From Mantis religiosa (taxonomy: Eukaryota > Arthropoda > Insecta > Mantodea > Mantidae), in assembly GCA_030765055.1 (NCBI GenBank), contig CM060958.1, forward strand, positions 2,477,063 through 2,541,062: a DNA stretch of 64,000 nucleotides, written 5' to 3'. The notes under the pieces were generated by a model. It saw only the letters and a list, made by a program, of their open reading frames with translations. It made no database searches and had not been told where the DNA came from. A program made the translations under genes and the position numbers. Shown piece after piece: positions 37,180-50,100 of the stretch (the stretch's first letter is position 1; the number at the start of each line of letters is the position of its first letter).

Positions 37180-38388
37180 GCACTTAACATTGTATTGCAG
37201 CATAAGCTAGAGGTCTGTATGTTTTTGTCCTTTTCTATTTTATAACCTTACATAAATATAATTTAGTATTTCTTTTCTATTCCATTCTTTTAATAATTTT
37301 CTTTTAAATTTCCTTTGCTTTTTAAAACGACCTTTGTAAATCACTACACATCAATAGAGGAGCACAGTGTTCTAGAATCTTCCAGGGAACTTGATGTAAA
37401 CAAGAAAGAAAACCTACGAAAGAGGGCAAAGCATACACACTATCACAAGACATGTGCCTCTGACTTAAACCACAAACAATTTATTAACCAACAAAATTCG
37501 TACAAATTATGGGCTTTGTTAAAAAATTCCTGGTCAAAATTATCATATTTACATTATGCAAAGTTTAAGAAATAACATAAATTTGCAGCATTTGCCTTAA
37601 TGACTGAGGGAAACCTTGGAAAAAACTCCAGTCAGGTATAGAATTTCATTAGAACATTTTAAATTGATTAGGTTGCTATATATCTTATAATTACAAGTGA
37701 GGTGATTAGAGTAGTAAAATATAAGAGAAGTAGAGTACAGTCTTGTCTTGGAGGTTGTCGTCAAGCTTCTTCCTGAGACGAGTGCATCTGCCAGATGATC
37801 AGGATCCATGAAACAAAACAAGTGATTTAGTGCAAAGGGTAATCAAAATTGGGTATTCATTAATTCATCAACTAAATAAAACATGTATTTCAAGAGCAAG
37901 TTTTTAACTTTATTTCAAATGCTTTGATCTGTGGAAGTTTTGATGGCCTCAGGGAGTTTATTATATATGGTGTTCATTTTTATCTGTGATTTACTGCACA
38001 AAATTTCAAAAGCATCACTGATGGAGCAAGTTTATATATGATTCCCGTAGCGGCTTGAGATCATATTTGATTGCTGACAGCAGTTTTGAAGCCTCCCTCT
38101 ACCGGCAGGTAAATATACTGTTTGAGTGGTGGGTCGTGCCCGTGTAATATAAAAGGTGCGTAATTTTGCCTGGTGCGTAGATACAATAACTGTTGTAGTT
38201 CATTTTAATGAATGTGATCACTATAAATGATGGATAAATGCAAACAATATCTTTCAATTTGGTGTTTCTCTGTGAAGATATATAACTTAATATAATTTAA
38301 AAAAGAAATGTCAAATTAATAACACTATTAGTTTCAAAACATTTTAGTAAGGAATAGATCTTTTTTGTCCTTTCAAAAGTGCACATCA
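37180..38388. other. Intergenic, decayed repeat sequence
   Basis: 37860-38160 has the flavour of a LINE 3' region on the minus strand (simple AT-rich end, possible RT C-terminal frames) but motifs are too worn to name. The rest shows nothing. Confidence 0.35.
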
Positions 38389-38625
38389 TATCAAACGATG
38401 AATGAATAAATGAATGACTGAATGAATTGGATGATATGATACTCAAATGACTCCAGGGTCCCTAGAGCTCAAAGTTACTTGACATTTGTCTTTGTACGAT
38501 AAGGGAAACCCCTGGAAAAAAAACTTATCCAGGTAATTCATTAGCGAGATTCAAACTTGCGACCTCTTGAGTGTGAGGCACACATGCTACCTCACACCAA
38601 GGAGGCAATAAACAGATTATTTATA
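38389..38625 (-). mobile_element. tRNA-derived SINE (family 4), related to the 108-bp satellite
   Basis: The minus strand has a tRNA-like head (GTGAGGTAGCATGTG..CGCAAGTTTGAATCTCGC) and a body whose plus strand (CATATCAAACGATGAATGAA, then CCAGGGTCCCTAGAGCTCAA, then GACATTTGTCTTTGTACGAT) is a diverged single copy of the satellite unit at 47105-50510. Confidence 0.7.
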
Positions 38626-38699
38626 TTACATATTTATAATATTTATTTGTTATATTTATTACTTCTAGATTGGGACCAGTCACTTTATAGCATCTAGTG

Positions 38700-38935
38700 T
38701 CTCTCATTTTGCGATTAACTGATCCTGTATTCTAGAGGTCCAGTTTTGATTCCTGGGGCTGACCTACCTGACCCATGGGTTTTTCCAGGGGTTTTCCCAG
38801 GTTGCCAAGTAAATTTTGTGTAGGCTACATACATCCCCCGAATTTCCTGTCCCTCCATTTCATTTCGTCTCTCTTGGTATCTTGATGAACTTGAAGTTCG
38901 GGTTCGCTTCAAAGGTGGTATCGAAGTTGAAAAGT
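38700..38935 (+). mobile_element. tRNA-derived SINE (family 2)
   Basis: Box B-like AGTTTTGATTCC, then ACCTACCTGACCCATGGG, TTTTCCAGG, CCGAATTTCCTGTCCCTCCA: the same order as 53035-53395 and the complement of 41441-41770. Confidence 0.72.
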
Positions 38936-39770
38936 TTTCCTTCATATTTCCTTATAAATATCTTTTCCGACATGGTTAATGCAGTTGGACTCTGAATGCT
39001 TTTTAATTAATGGATTTCCAAATTTCAAGTTCATCGAGATACCAATGGAGGCACCCTTAGGTGAAGGGGTTCACCAAATCAACATTCAATAGTCGACATT
39101 AGCTGAGGATGTTAATATGGAGCATGGAGTATCAGTTAAACAAAAAATTATATTAATTTTGTGCTTCATTGTTTCATAGTCCTTACTCATTAAGAAGAAA
39201 AACCTTTTAAACAAGGATACTGATGAAACATCAACTGTGATACCTCCACAGAAGAAAGTGGCGTTCAGCTCAACCACACATCTCTCACTTAGCTTTCTCT
39301 GGTTTCCTCTTTTCAGTTACATAAGGTGTTTACTTTCACAGACCCTTTTACTTTCCATTGTTTTCCTTCAGTCCATTTCCTAATCAAGATTCAGGCTTTT
39401 AGTGTACAGGCAATTGCTTGCACTGGGTTGTGCTGTGTGGTTGCTGGTTGGGGTAAGAACTCTCAGCATATCTTGGGCATTTCCACAAATCTCTGTGACC
39501 TCACATCATAACTTCCTCCTTAGGAGCTGTTGACTGCAATAGAACTTATACTCCTGAGGCTACCTCCTCTACATGTAACTCATTCTTTTATGTCACATAG
39601 TACAGTGCAAAGGGTATGAATTTAAAGACCAGCTTAAAGCAGATGAGCCTTCACTTTTTCTGTTATGTATATAGTAAGTAATAAAGGGATTATATTTTAA
39701 CAAATAATTAAATATTGAGATTGCTCTGCAAATACAGGTTTTGAGTTGTCGTGAATCAAAACAAAATAAC
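38936..39770. other. Intergenic, no feature recognised
   Basis: Nothing beyond short AT-rich stretches; no repeat boxes or coding signature. Confidence 0.35.
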
Positions 39771-39773
39771 AAA

Positions 39774-39849
<76 letters not shown>

Positions 39850-39858
39850 ATGTGTGTA
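39774..39858 (+). repeat. (TG)n microsatellite
   Basis: About 37 uninterrupted TG units, then a short imperfect end (CATGTGTGTATT). It abuts the tandem array that follows. Confidence 0.95.
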
Positions 39859-39863
39859 TTGAT

Positions 39864-41440
39864 CTATTGTACCTATGTCCCCAAGTGGAACATCTCCTAG
39901 AGGAAGGATGAGGTGAGAGGAGACAGAGGGACTGGACTACACTACGGAGGGGATTTGGCACGGAGGTTCAAACTTGGTCTATTGTACCTATGTCCCCAAG
40001 TGGAACATCTCCTAGAGGAAGGATGAGGTGAGAGGAGACAGAGGGACTGGACTACACTACGGAGGGGATTTGGCACGGAGGTTCAAACTTGGTCTATTGT
40101 ACCTATGTCCCCAAGTGGAACATCTCCTAGAGGAAGGATGAGGTGAGAGAAGACAGAGGGACTGGACTGGACTACACTACGAAGGGGATTTAGCACGGAG
40201 GTTCAAACTTGGTCTATTGTACCTATGTCCCCAAGTGGAACATCTCCTAGAGGAAGGATGAGGTGAGAGGAGACAGAGGGACTGGACTACACTACGGAGG
40301 GGATTTGGCACGGAGGTTCAAACTTGGTCTATTGTACCTATGTCCCCAAGTGGAACATCTCCTAGAGGAAGGATGAGGTGAGAGGAGACAGAGGGACTGG
40401 ACTGGACTACACTACGGAGGGGATTTGGCATGGAGGTTCAAACTTGGTCTATTGTACCTATGTCCCCAAGTGGAACATCTCCTAGAGGAAGGATGAGGTG
40501 AGAGGAGACAGAGGGACTGGACTACACTACGGAGGGGATTTGGCACGGAGGTTCAAACTTGGTCTATTGTACCTATGTCCCCAAGTGGAACATCTCCTAG
40601 AGGAAGGATGAGGTGAGAGGAGACAGAGAGACTGGACTGGACTACACTACGGAGGGGATTTGGCATGGAGGTTCAAACTTGGTCTATTGTACCTATGTCC
40701 CCAAGTGGAACATCTCCTAGAGGAAGGATGAGGTGAGAGGAGACAGAGGGACTGGACTACACTACGGAGGGGATTTGGCACGGAGGTTCAAACTTGGTCT
40801 ATTGTACCTATGTCCCCAAGTGGAACATCTCCTAGAGGAAGGATGAGGTGAGAAGAGACAGAGGGACTGGACTACACTACGGAGGGGATTTGGCACGGAG
40901 GTTCAAACTTGGTCTATTGTACCTATGTCCCCAAGTGGAACATCTCCTAGAGGAAGGATGAGGTGAGAGAAGACAGAGGGACTGGACTGGACTACACTAT
41001 GAAGGGGATTTGGCACGGAGGTTCAAACTTGGTCTATTGTACCTATGTCCCCAAGTGGAACATCTCCTAGAGGAAGGATGAGGTGAGAGGAGACAGAGGG
41101 ACTGGACTGGACTACACTACGGAGGGGATTTGGCACGGAGGTTCAAACTTGGTCAATTGTACCTATGTCCGAAGTGGGACATCCCCAGCAGGAAGGATGA
41201 GGTGAGAGGAGACAGAGGGACTGGATTGGACTACACTACGGAGGGGATTCGGTACGGAGGTTCAAACTTGGTCAATTTTACCTATGTCCCAAGTGGAACA
41301 TCTCTGGGAGGAAGGATGAGGTGAGAGGAGACAGAGAGACTGCACTGTACTACACTACGGAGGTCCAAACTCGGTCTATTGTACCTATGTCCCCAAGTGG
41401 GACATCCCCAGGAGGAAGGATGAGATGAGAGGAGACAGAG
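39864..41440. repeat. Minisatellite, 115/120-bp unit, about 13 copies
   Basis: The landmark ATTGTACCTATG recurs at 39866, 39981, 40096, 40216, 40331, 40451, 40566, 40686, 40801, 40916 and 41036, with variants at 41156, 41275 and 41378. Spacing is 115 or 120; the difference is one extra GGACT in a GGACTGGACT doublet. Units of both lengths alternate in the middle, hinting at a two-unit register. It continues directly into a family-2 SINE. Confidence 0.92.
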
Positions 41441-41770
41441 GGCAACCGGCTCAAGGAGCCACGACAGTGCAGAGGGCAGGGTCCCTAAAATTTTCCAGTT
41501 AGAAACTCCACAGCAGACCAGCAGAGACTGCCGCCGATACTTCTAACCTGAAAGAGACCACCAGATGAGAGATGATGCAAAATAATAATGGAGATGAAGT
41601 GGAAGGGCAGGAAATTCAGGGAATGTAATTAACCTAACCAGCATTCGCCTGACAACTTAGAAAAACCCAGAGAAAAGCTGTGGGTCAGGTATTCGGTCAC
41701 AGGAATCGAAGCCAGACCTCCCAAATGAGAGTCACAGACTAAAGCGCCTGAACCACCCTGCTCAGTAAAG
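41441..41770 (-). mobile_element. tRNA-derived SINE (family 2), head of the minisatellite
   Basis: The minus strand starts with a tRNA-like head near 41765 (box A GTGGTTCAGGCG, box B GGCTTCGATTCC), followed by the family-2 body down to GCAGAGGGCAGGGTCCC. Its 3' end is the unit that is amplified at 39864-41440. Confidence 0.78.
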
Positions 41771-42415
41771 TTGTCTATGACTTCAGTGTAGTGTATTTTT
41801 GTTATGTAATGATGATTTATCTTCCTTGGCAATAATTAAATAACAGAATAAGCTTTTTAAAGAATTGTTTGTAGAAGAATGAATAGAGAAAGTGATATGA
41901 AGAGTAAATGCAACAATGAGAATGTGCGAAGGCATGTTAAAGATGAGTATTTTTGACTTGTTTTCTACAACTTCAGTGCTCTGGTATATTTTTAATCAGA
42001 AATATGTCAAAATATCTGCTTTAATAGAAGATTCTTAGCCCTGTTGTAAAGAAAGTGACCATGAAATAAATATATATTCTTGGTTTGTATTTCTTTTCTT
42101 CCTATTCCTTTAACCTTGTTTCCAAGAACTGCAGTGGCAAGTTTTCAACACTGAGCATCTTTCAATTAAGAATGAGTTGAGTGATATCAATATAATATAT
42201 TTCCCAGTGTTTGTACTCCCTTTTACTTTGTCTACCACATATGTATATTGGGTAGAGGAAACACTGCATACCACCCAATTGATAATGAGATGAGATCTTC
42301 CTTGTAGTTACCATCTCCAAGAAATAACTGAAGAGAGGTAGGTCATAGAATCGTGGAGAGTCCCAAACTAATCAGAAAAAGCTTCCATCTGCTGGAGTTG
42401 AGTAGAACACAACCC
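41771..42415. other. Intergenic, no feature recognised
   Basis: AT-rich; no supported frame, repeat or regulatory signal. Confidence 0.35.
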
Positions 42416-44146
42416 ACTAGAAGTGGCTTAGCCAAGGCTGCCAACTGATGAAGTCAGGGAAAAGACAACTCATTTGAGGTGGATCAGCCAAGACTGCCAA
42501 CTGATTAGGTCAGTAAAACCTCAACTCGTTTGAGGTGGCTCAGCCAAGGCTGCCAACTGATGAAGTCAGGGAATAGACAACTCATTTGAGGTGGTTCAGC
42601 CAAGACTGCCAACTGATTAAGTCAGGGAAAAGAAAACTCATTTGAGGTGGCGCAGCCAAGGCTGCCAACTGATGAAGTCAGGGAAAACACAACTCGTTTG
42701 AGGTGGCTCAGCCAAGGCTGCCAACTGATGAAGTCAGTGAAAATACAACTCATTTGAGGTGGCTCAGCCAAGACTGCCAACTGATGAAGTCAGGGAAAAC
42801 ACAACTCGTTTGAGGTGGCTCAGCCAAGGCTGCCAACTGATGAAGTCAGGGAAAAGACAACTCATTTCAGGTGGCGCAGCCAAGGCTGCCAACTGATGAA
42901 GTTAGGGAACACACAACTCATTTGAGGTAGCTCAGCCAAGACTGCCAACTGATGAAGTCAGGGAAAAGACAACTCATTTCAGGTGGCGCAGCCAAGGCTG
43001 CCAACTGATTAAGTCAGGGAAAACACAACTCATTTGAGGTGGCTCAGTCAAGGCTGCCAACTGATGAAGTCAGGGAAAACACAACTCATTTGAGGTGGTT
43101 CAGCCAAGGCTGCCAACTGATGAAGTCAGGGAAAACACAACTATTTTGAGGTGGCTCAGCCAAGGCTGCCAACTGATTAAGTCAGGGAAAACACAACTCA
43201 TTTGAGGTGGCTCAGTCAAGGCTGCCAACTGATGAAGTCAGGGAAAACACAACTTGTTTGAGGTGGCTCAGCCAAGACTGCCAACTGATGAAGTCAGGGA
43301 AAACACAACTCATTTGAGGTGGCTCAGTCAAGGCTGCCAACTGATTAAGTCAGGGAAAACACAACTCATTTGAGGTGGCTCAGTCAAGGCTGCCAACTGA
43401 TGAAGTCAGGGAAAACACAACTCATTTGAGGTGGCTCAGCCAAGGCTGCCAACTGATGAAGTCAGGGAAAACACAACTTGTTTGAGGTGGCTCAGCCAAG
43501 GCTGCCAACTGATTAAGTCAGGGAAAACACAACTCATTTGAGGTGGCTCAGTCAAGGCTGCCAACTGATGAAGTCAGGGAAAACACAACTTGTTTGAGGT
43601 GGCTCAGCCAAGACTGCCAACTGATTAAGTCAGGGAAAACACAACTCATTTGAGGTGGCTCAGCCAAGGCTGCCAACTGATGAAGTCAGGGAAAACACAA
43701 CTCATTTGAGGTGGCTCAGCCAAGACTGCCAACTGATTAAGTCAGGGAAAACACAACTCATTTGAGGTGGCTCAGTCAAGGCTGCCAACTGATGAAGTCA
43801 GGGAAAACACAACTCATTTCAGGTGGCGCAGCCAAGGCTGCCAACTGATTAAGTCAGGGAAAACATAACTTGTTTGAGGTGGCTCAGCCAAGGCTGCCAA
43901 CTGATGAAGTCAGGGAAAACACAACTCATTTCAGGTGGCGCAGCCAAGGCTGCCAACTGATTAAGTCAGGGAAAACATAACTTGTTTGAGGTGGCTCAGC
44001 CAAGGCTGCCTACTGATGAAGTCAGGGAAAAGACAACTCGTTTGAGGTGGCTCAGCCAAGGCTGCCAACTGATGAAGGCAGAGAAAAGACAACTCATTTG
44101 AGGTGGTTCAGCCAAGACTGCCAAATGATGAAGTCAGGGAAAAGAT
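42416..44146. repeat. Minisatellite, 56-bp unit, about 31 copies
   Basis: Unit core TGAGGTGGCTCAGCCAAGGC followed by TGCCAACTGATGAAGTCAGG. Length over period gives about 31 units. Variants at fixed sites (GATGAAG/GATTAAG, CTCATTTGAGG/CTTGTTTGAGG/CTCATTTCAGGTGGCG) recur in runs, showing amplification of blocks of several units. No relative was found elsewhere in the window. Confidence 0.92.
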
Positions 44147-44149
44147 GTC

Positions 44150-45045
44150 AAAAGACATTTACAAAAGAACTATTGCATTACTTATTAAACATAGCAAACT
44201 AATAAGATGATTTTATAAATTCAGAAAGTTGTTCCAAGTTCACATGTAAATGCCCACAAAAACAGCTACATATTCTAAATTCTACATTAGAAAACAAGAT
44301 CCTGTTGGAGAACAGTCGGGAATGTATCAGATTGTAAGGAAGTCTGTGTTGTATAAATAATAGCAAGGGAACACATGAGAAACACAATTTTAAAAATGAA
44401 GAAAAATTGACACTAGTCTGGTACATTTAGGGAAAAAAAAATACCTCAGTGGAATCTTAAAATTTATAATAAATACTGCATGCAGAGCTTAATTTTAGTT
44501 TGAGAAATTATGCAAATTAAAACAAAGAAATACTGATGTTCAACTTATAAATCTCATCCATCAACATTCTAATGAAAAATTTATCCAGTTTCATTACAAA
44601 GAAGCATAACTTGAAGAAGGAACATGATGGTCAAGTTGCTGTAACATCCTATAACAAACCAAAACCATCAAGAAGATTACCACAATGGAACTTTAAAATA
44701 AAATTTCCAATACAAGAAATTTACTATCATTCTTGAACACACCAAAGGTTTAATATTTTCAAACACACATCATTTTAGCACCTCAAAACAGATACAATAT
44801 AATTCTTAAAAGACAAGTATGCTCCACTGAGAGATCAGATAAACTATGCAGACTGTAATCATCCTCATGTTGTACAAGGTTCCTTAATTCTAATTAGTTA
44901 CTACATTTATGCTTTGTTATTTGATTATATTTACTGTCTATAACCATTTGTTTTACATCTTATTTAAGTACTCTCCAATCTTCTGTCTTTTTGAAACATT
45001 TTAGCTACAGCTATATTTCTGTCTAACTTGAACCACTACTTATTA
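44150..45045. other. Intergenic, possible Penelope trace
   Basis: 44790-44870 reads KDKYAPLRDQINYADC on the plus strand in a shifting frame, vaguely like the region before a Penelope GIY-YIG. Too weak to call. Confidence 0.3.
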
Positions 45046-45049
45046 ATAT

Positions 45050-45503
45050 TGTGACTTTTGGTTTCGTAGAATTAAAACTCTTGTTTACAGCATACAGTAA
45101 CTTTGTACACCCCTTGCAGCAGTAAAATGTCGTGACATACACAACAGCAGTCTTCAAGGTCGTCTCATTCCACTGCCACACATTAACAAACAAAAGAAGT
45201 CACTGCGGTGTACTCACAATTACTGCACATCTGCAACTCAATTAACAACTGACAACTGACTACACTCTTAACACTTTGCAGGGTTTTTATACCTCCAGTC
45301 ATTGTTCTAGAATGCAGTCTCACGATGCAGTGAGAGAAAGACAGAAATATCTAGACAGCTCTGTTTCTTTCTCTCTCTCGGCATCCATCCAATTCACCCG
45401 CCACTATCTGTCTCTTTCTTTCCTAACCACACGCCGCTCTCTGTCTGTTTCTTCCTGCACACGACTGTCGCGGCTCCAACACAAAAAAATGCAATCGGTG
45501 ACA
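45050..45503 (-). mobile_element. Solo LTR, family L
   Basis: TGTGAC..GTGACA, 454 bp, 4-bp duplication ATAT at 45046-45049 and 45504-45507. The minus-strand TATA box (TATAAAAACC) near 45285 fits the orientation deduced from the copy at 5519. Confidence 0.87.
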
Positions 45504-46140
45504 ATATAGTCTTCTTCAAACTTCAGTTCCTTTACATTTAAATATATCTGCATGTCCACATTTTTGCTGCATATGGGACAATGTTTTAGTGGAATACCCT
45601 TTCTTAAACCTTTTAACTGCCATACTCCTGCTTTCACACAGGCAATGCCTTGTCGCTCCTCTATTTGTCACATATTTGTACTTTTCCCTTCCACAGGCCT
45701 CCTTCAGTGGTAAATAGAAAACTAAAAATCTCTTCTCATTTATTTTGCTAATTATTTTTTGAATTTCTATGTCTTCAAATATTTTTCATGTGGATTTTCA
45801 GAAATTATTCATGTTAGTTTGTTTTCTCCACATTTTGCCTAATACATTGTTGTTCAAGTTATTTCTAAGACAGTTTACCCATCCCTCGTTCTTAGACATT
45901 TCTGTTGATATATTATAAGTTGTTTTAACAAATTCCTTTCTTCCACATTCAATATTGTATACCAAAATTTGTGGCCTTTTACTTGCCACTCTACCATTTG
46001 TAATTGCACTACCTGCCTAACAGTTGCATTTGGTAACCCAAGCATTCCTCTACTATAACTTCCCATCCTCCTACTAGTCCCCATACTTCTTGTCCCATAT
46101 AGCATTTTCACCTCAAACACCATATTATAAACTCTTTGAA
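45504..46140 (-). mobile_element. LINE C-terminal remnant
   Basis: Minus strand: VFEVKMLYGTRSMGTSRRMG, GMLGLPNATVRQVVQLQM, then downstream GVWQLKGLRKGIPLKHCPIC with a Cys/His pattern, the usual end of a reverse transcriptase polyprotein. Several frames, stops between them; the solo LTR sits at its end. Confidence 0.65.
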
Positions 46141-47100
46141 ACCCTTTAATATAGTTATAAAGCTCTTTTTCCTTTTTCTAAAACTAATTTCTTTTTGCTC
46201 TCCACATAGTGGCGAGATGTAGGGTTTGCAGAGTGACTTTAGAGAAGGAAGGGAGGTAACAATATTGCTCCTCAGGGTGCAACACCCTTGTGTATTGCTG
46301 GTGGTTTTGCAGTTTTAAAATCTTTAGGGTTAGATTGAATTTTCAATCAAATTATCTTTCAGTAGGACTGTGGAATTTAGCTTTCACTCCATGGTTACCG
46401 CACGTCCTCACAAGACATGCAGGGAAGTTGATGATACCTGAAATGCTTTGGGATTGTAATCCCAATGAGACCAACCAGGGAATTCTGATGGGAGGACAAA
46501 GGGTTGTAAAATTTTGCAACCCAGTGTGTAATTTCATTCTCTACATGTGCAAAAAAGATTCAATAACATTTTTTATAAGTTGCCTCTACTTAACAAAACC
46601 ATATGCAAAACTGCTCTATTTAAATTCTTCTTTCACCATTGCTTCTGCTGAACCAATGATTTCCTATAGTAATAATAGACATGCAATTTCCATTCTTTTA
46701 TTTTTATTTTTATTACATTTTAAGTATCATAATTATGATATACTTGGCAGTAACAGCTAAAGTTCTTACTACTTTGTTCCTATTTCAATTCCTTTATAAT
46801 TGTTACAGAATAAAGGCCCAGAGACCTTCAATGAGCATCCACTGCAGTAGCAGCAGTTACTGTGGCCACCCCCCAGATCTCACAGGCAGAAACCAGGATG
46901 GAAATTATAAGGGCTCAGAAGAGATGTAACTTCAGGGTACAGAAATGCGGTACAGTGAGGCCTTAGCTGATATGCTCCCTAAAGATTAAGCCTTTTTCCA
47001 GCCTCACTACCAATAAGTGCTAGTGTTACTGCACTCTTCTGTTCTCCTGAGGTAAGTAAATGTAGGAAAGTTGGGGTAAAGTGATGCTTGGTAAATAAGA
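46141..47100. other. Intergenic, no feature recognised
   Basis: 156 codons are open at 46290-46760 on the plus strand, but with no family resemblance and AT-rich codon content I treat it as chance. Confidence 0.35.
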
Positions 47101-47104
47101 TGTA

Positions 47105-50100
47105 ATAGCTAATGTTCAAATGAGCCCAGGGTACTTAGAGCTTTGAGTTACCAGACATTCATCTTTCAGGATAAGAGAAAACCTCCAACGTTAAGTCATA
47201 TCAGACGATGAATGAAATGATGTTCAAATGAGTACAGGGTACATAGAGCTTAGAGTTACCAGACATTCATCTTTCAGGATAAGAGAAAACCTCCAACGTT
47301 AAGTCATATCGGACGATGAATGAAATGATGTTCAAATGAGCACAGGGTACATAGAGGAGCTTAGAGTTATCAGACATTCATCCTTCAGGATAAGAGAAAA
47401 TCTCCAACATTAAGTCATATCGGACGATGAATGAAATGATGTTTAAATGAGTACAGGGTACATAGAGGAGCTTAGAGTTATCAGACATTCATCCTTCAGG
47501 ATAAGAGAAAATCTCCAACGTTAAGTCATATCGATGAATGAAATGATGTTCAAATGAGTACAGGGTACATAGAGCTTAGAGTTACCAGACATTCATCTTT
47601 CAGGATAAGAGAAAACCTCCAACGTTAAGTCATATTGGACGATGAATGAAATGATGTTCAAATGAGTACAGGGTACATAGAGGAGCTTAGAGTTATCAGA
47701 CATTCATCCTTCAGGATAAGAGAAAATCTCCAACGTTAAGTCATATCAGACGATGAATGAAATGATGTTCAAATGAGTACAGAGTACATAGAGCTTAGAG
47801 TTACCAGACATTCATCTTTTAGGATTAGAGAAAACCTCCAACGTTAAGTCATATCAGACGATGAATGAAATGATGTTTAAATGAGTACAGGGTACATAGA
47901 GCTTAGAGTTACCAGACATTCATCTTTTAGGATAAGAGAAAACCCTTAACGTTAAGTCATATCAGACGATGAATGAAATGATGTTCAAATGAGTACAGGG
48001 TACATAGAGGAGCTTAGAGTTATCAGACATTCATCCTTCAGGATAAGAGAAAATCTCCAACGTTAAGTCATATCGATGAATGAAATGATGTTCAAATGAG
48101 TACAGGGTACATAGAGCTTAGAGTTACCAGACATTCATCTTTCTGGATAAGAGAAAACCTCCAACGTTAAGTCATATCGGACGATGAATGAAATGATGTT
48201 TAAATGAGTACAGGGTACATAGAGCTTAGAGTTACCAGACATTCATCTTTTAGGATAAGAGAAAACCTCCAACGTTAAGTCATATCAGACGATGAATGAA
48301 ATGATGTTCAAATGAGTACAGGGTACATAGAGGAGCTTAGAGTAATCAGACATTCATCCTTCAGGATAAGAGAAAATCTCCAACGTTAAGTCATATCGAT
48401 GAATGAAATGATGTTCAAATGAGTACAGGGTACATAGAGCTTAGAGTTACCAGACATTCATCTTTCTGGATAAGAGAAATCCTCCAACGTTAAGTCATAT
48501 CGGACGATGAATGAAATGATGTTCAAATGAGTACAGGGTACATAGAGCTTAGAGTTACCAGACATTCATCTTTCAGGATAAGAGAAAATCTCCAACGTTA
48601 AGTCATATCAGACGATGAATGAAATGATGTTCAAATGAGTACAGAGTACATAGAGCTTAGAGTTACCAGACATTCATCTTTTAGGATTAGAGAAAACCTC
48701 CAACGTTAAGTCATATCAGACGATGAATGAAATGATGTTTAAATGAGTACAGGGTACATAGAGCTTAGAGTTACCAGACATTCATCTTTTAGGATAAGAG
48801 AAAACCCTTAACGTTAAGTCATATCAGACGATGAATGAAATGATGTTCAAATGAGTACAGGGTACATAGAGGAGCTTAGAGTTATCAGACATTCATCCTT
48901 CAGGATAAGAGAAAATCTCCAACGTTAAGTCATATCGATGAATGAAATGATGTTCAAATGAGTACAGGGTACATAGAGCTTAGAGTTACCAGAAATTCAT
49001 CTTTCTGGATAAGAGAAAACCTCCAACGTTAAGTCATATCGGACGATGAATGAAATGATGTTTAAATGAGTACAGGGTACATAGAGCTTAGAGTTACCAG
49101 ACATTCATCTTTTAGGATAAGAGAAAACCTCCAACGTTAAGTCATATCAGACGATGAATGAAATGATGTTCAAATGAGTACAGGGTACATAGAGGAGCTT
49201 AGAGTTATCAGACATTCATCCTTCAGGATAAGAGAAAATCTCCAACGTTAAGTCATATCGATGAATGAAATGATGTTCAAATGAGTACAGGGTACATAGA
49301 GCTTAGAGTTACCAGACATTCATCTTTCTGGATAAGAGAAATCCTCCAACGTTAAGTCATATCGGACGATGAATGAAATGATGTTCAAATGAGTACAGGG
49401 TACATAGAGCTTAGAGTTACCAGACATTCATCTTTCAGGATAAGAGAAAACCTCCAACGTTAAGTCATATCGGACGATGAATGAAAGATGTTCAAATTCG
49501 TACAGTGTACATAGAGCTTAGAGTTATCAGACATTCATCTTTTAGGATAAGAGAAAACCTCCAACGTTAAGTCATATCAGACGATGAATGAAATGATGTT
49601 CAAATGAGTACAGGGTACATAGAGCTTAGAGTTACCAGACATTCATCTTTTAGCATAAGAGAAAACCTCCAACGTTAAGTCATATTGGACGATGAATGAA
49701 ATGATGTTCAAATGAGTACAGGGTACATAGAGCTTAGAGTTACCAGACATTCATCTTTCTGGATAAGAGAAAACCTTCAACGTTAAGTCATATCGGACGG
49801 TGAATGAAATGATGTTCAAATGAGTACAGGGTACATAGAGCCTAGAGTTACCAGACATTCATCTTTCAGGATAGGAGAAAACCTCCAACGTTAAGCCATA
49901 TCGGACGATGAATGAAAGATGTTCAAATGCGTACAGTGTACATAGAGCTTAGAGTTATCAGACATTCATCTTTTAGGATAAGAGAAAACCTCCAACGTTA
50001 AGTCATATCAGACGATGAATGAAATGATGTTCAAATGAGTACAGGGTACATAGAGCTTAGAGTTACCAGACATTCATCTATTAGCATAAGAGAAAACCTC

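Noticed and set aside
39593..39961. Minus-strand frame with a long Thr-His run
   Set aside because: This is the (TG)n microsatellite read as codons.
46290..46760. 156-codon plus-strand open frame
   Set aside because: Composition is low-information and AT-driven, no motif, no splice context, and no relative in the window.
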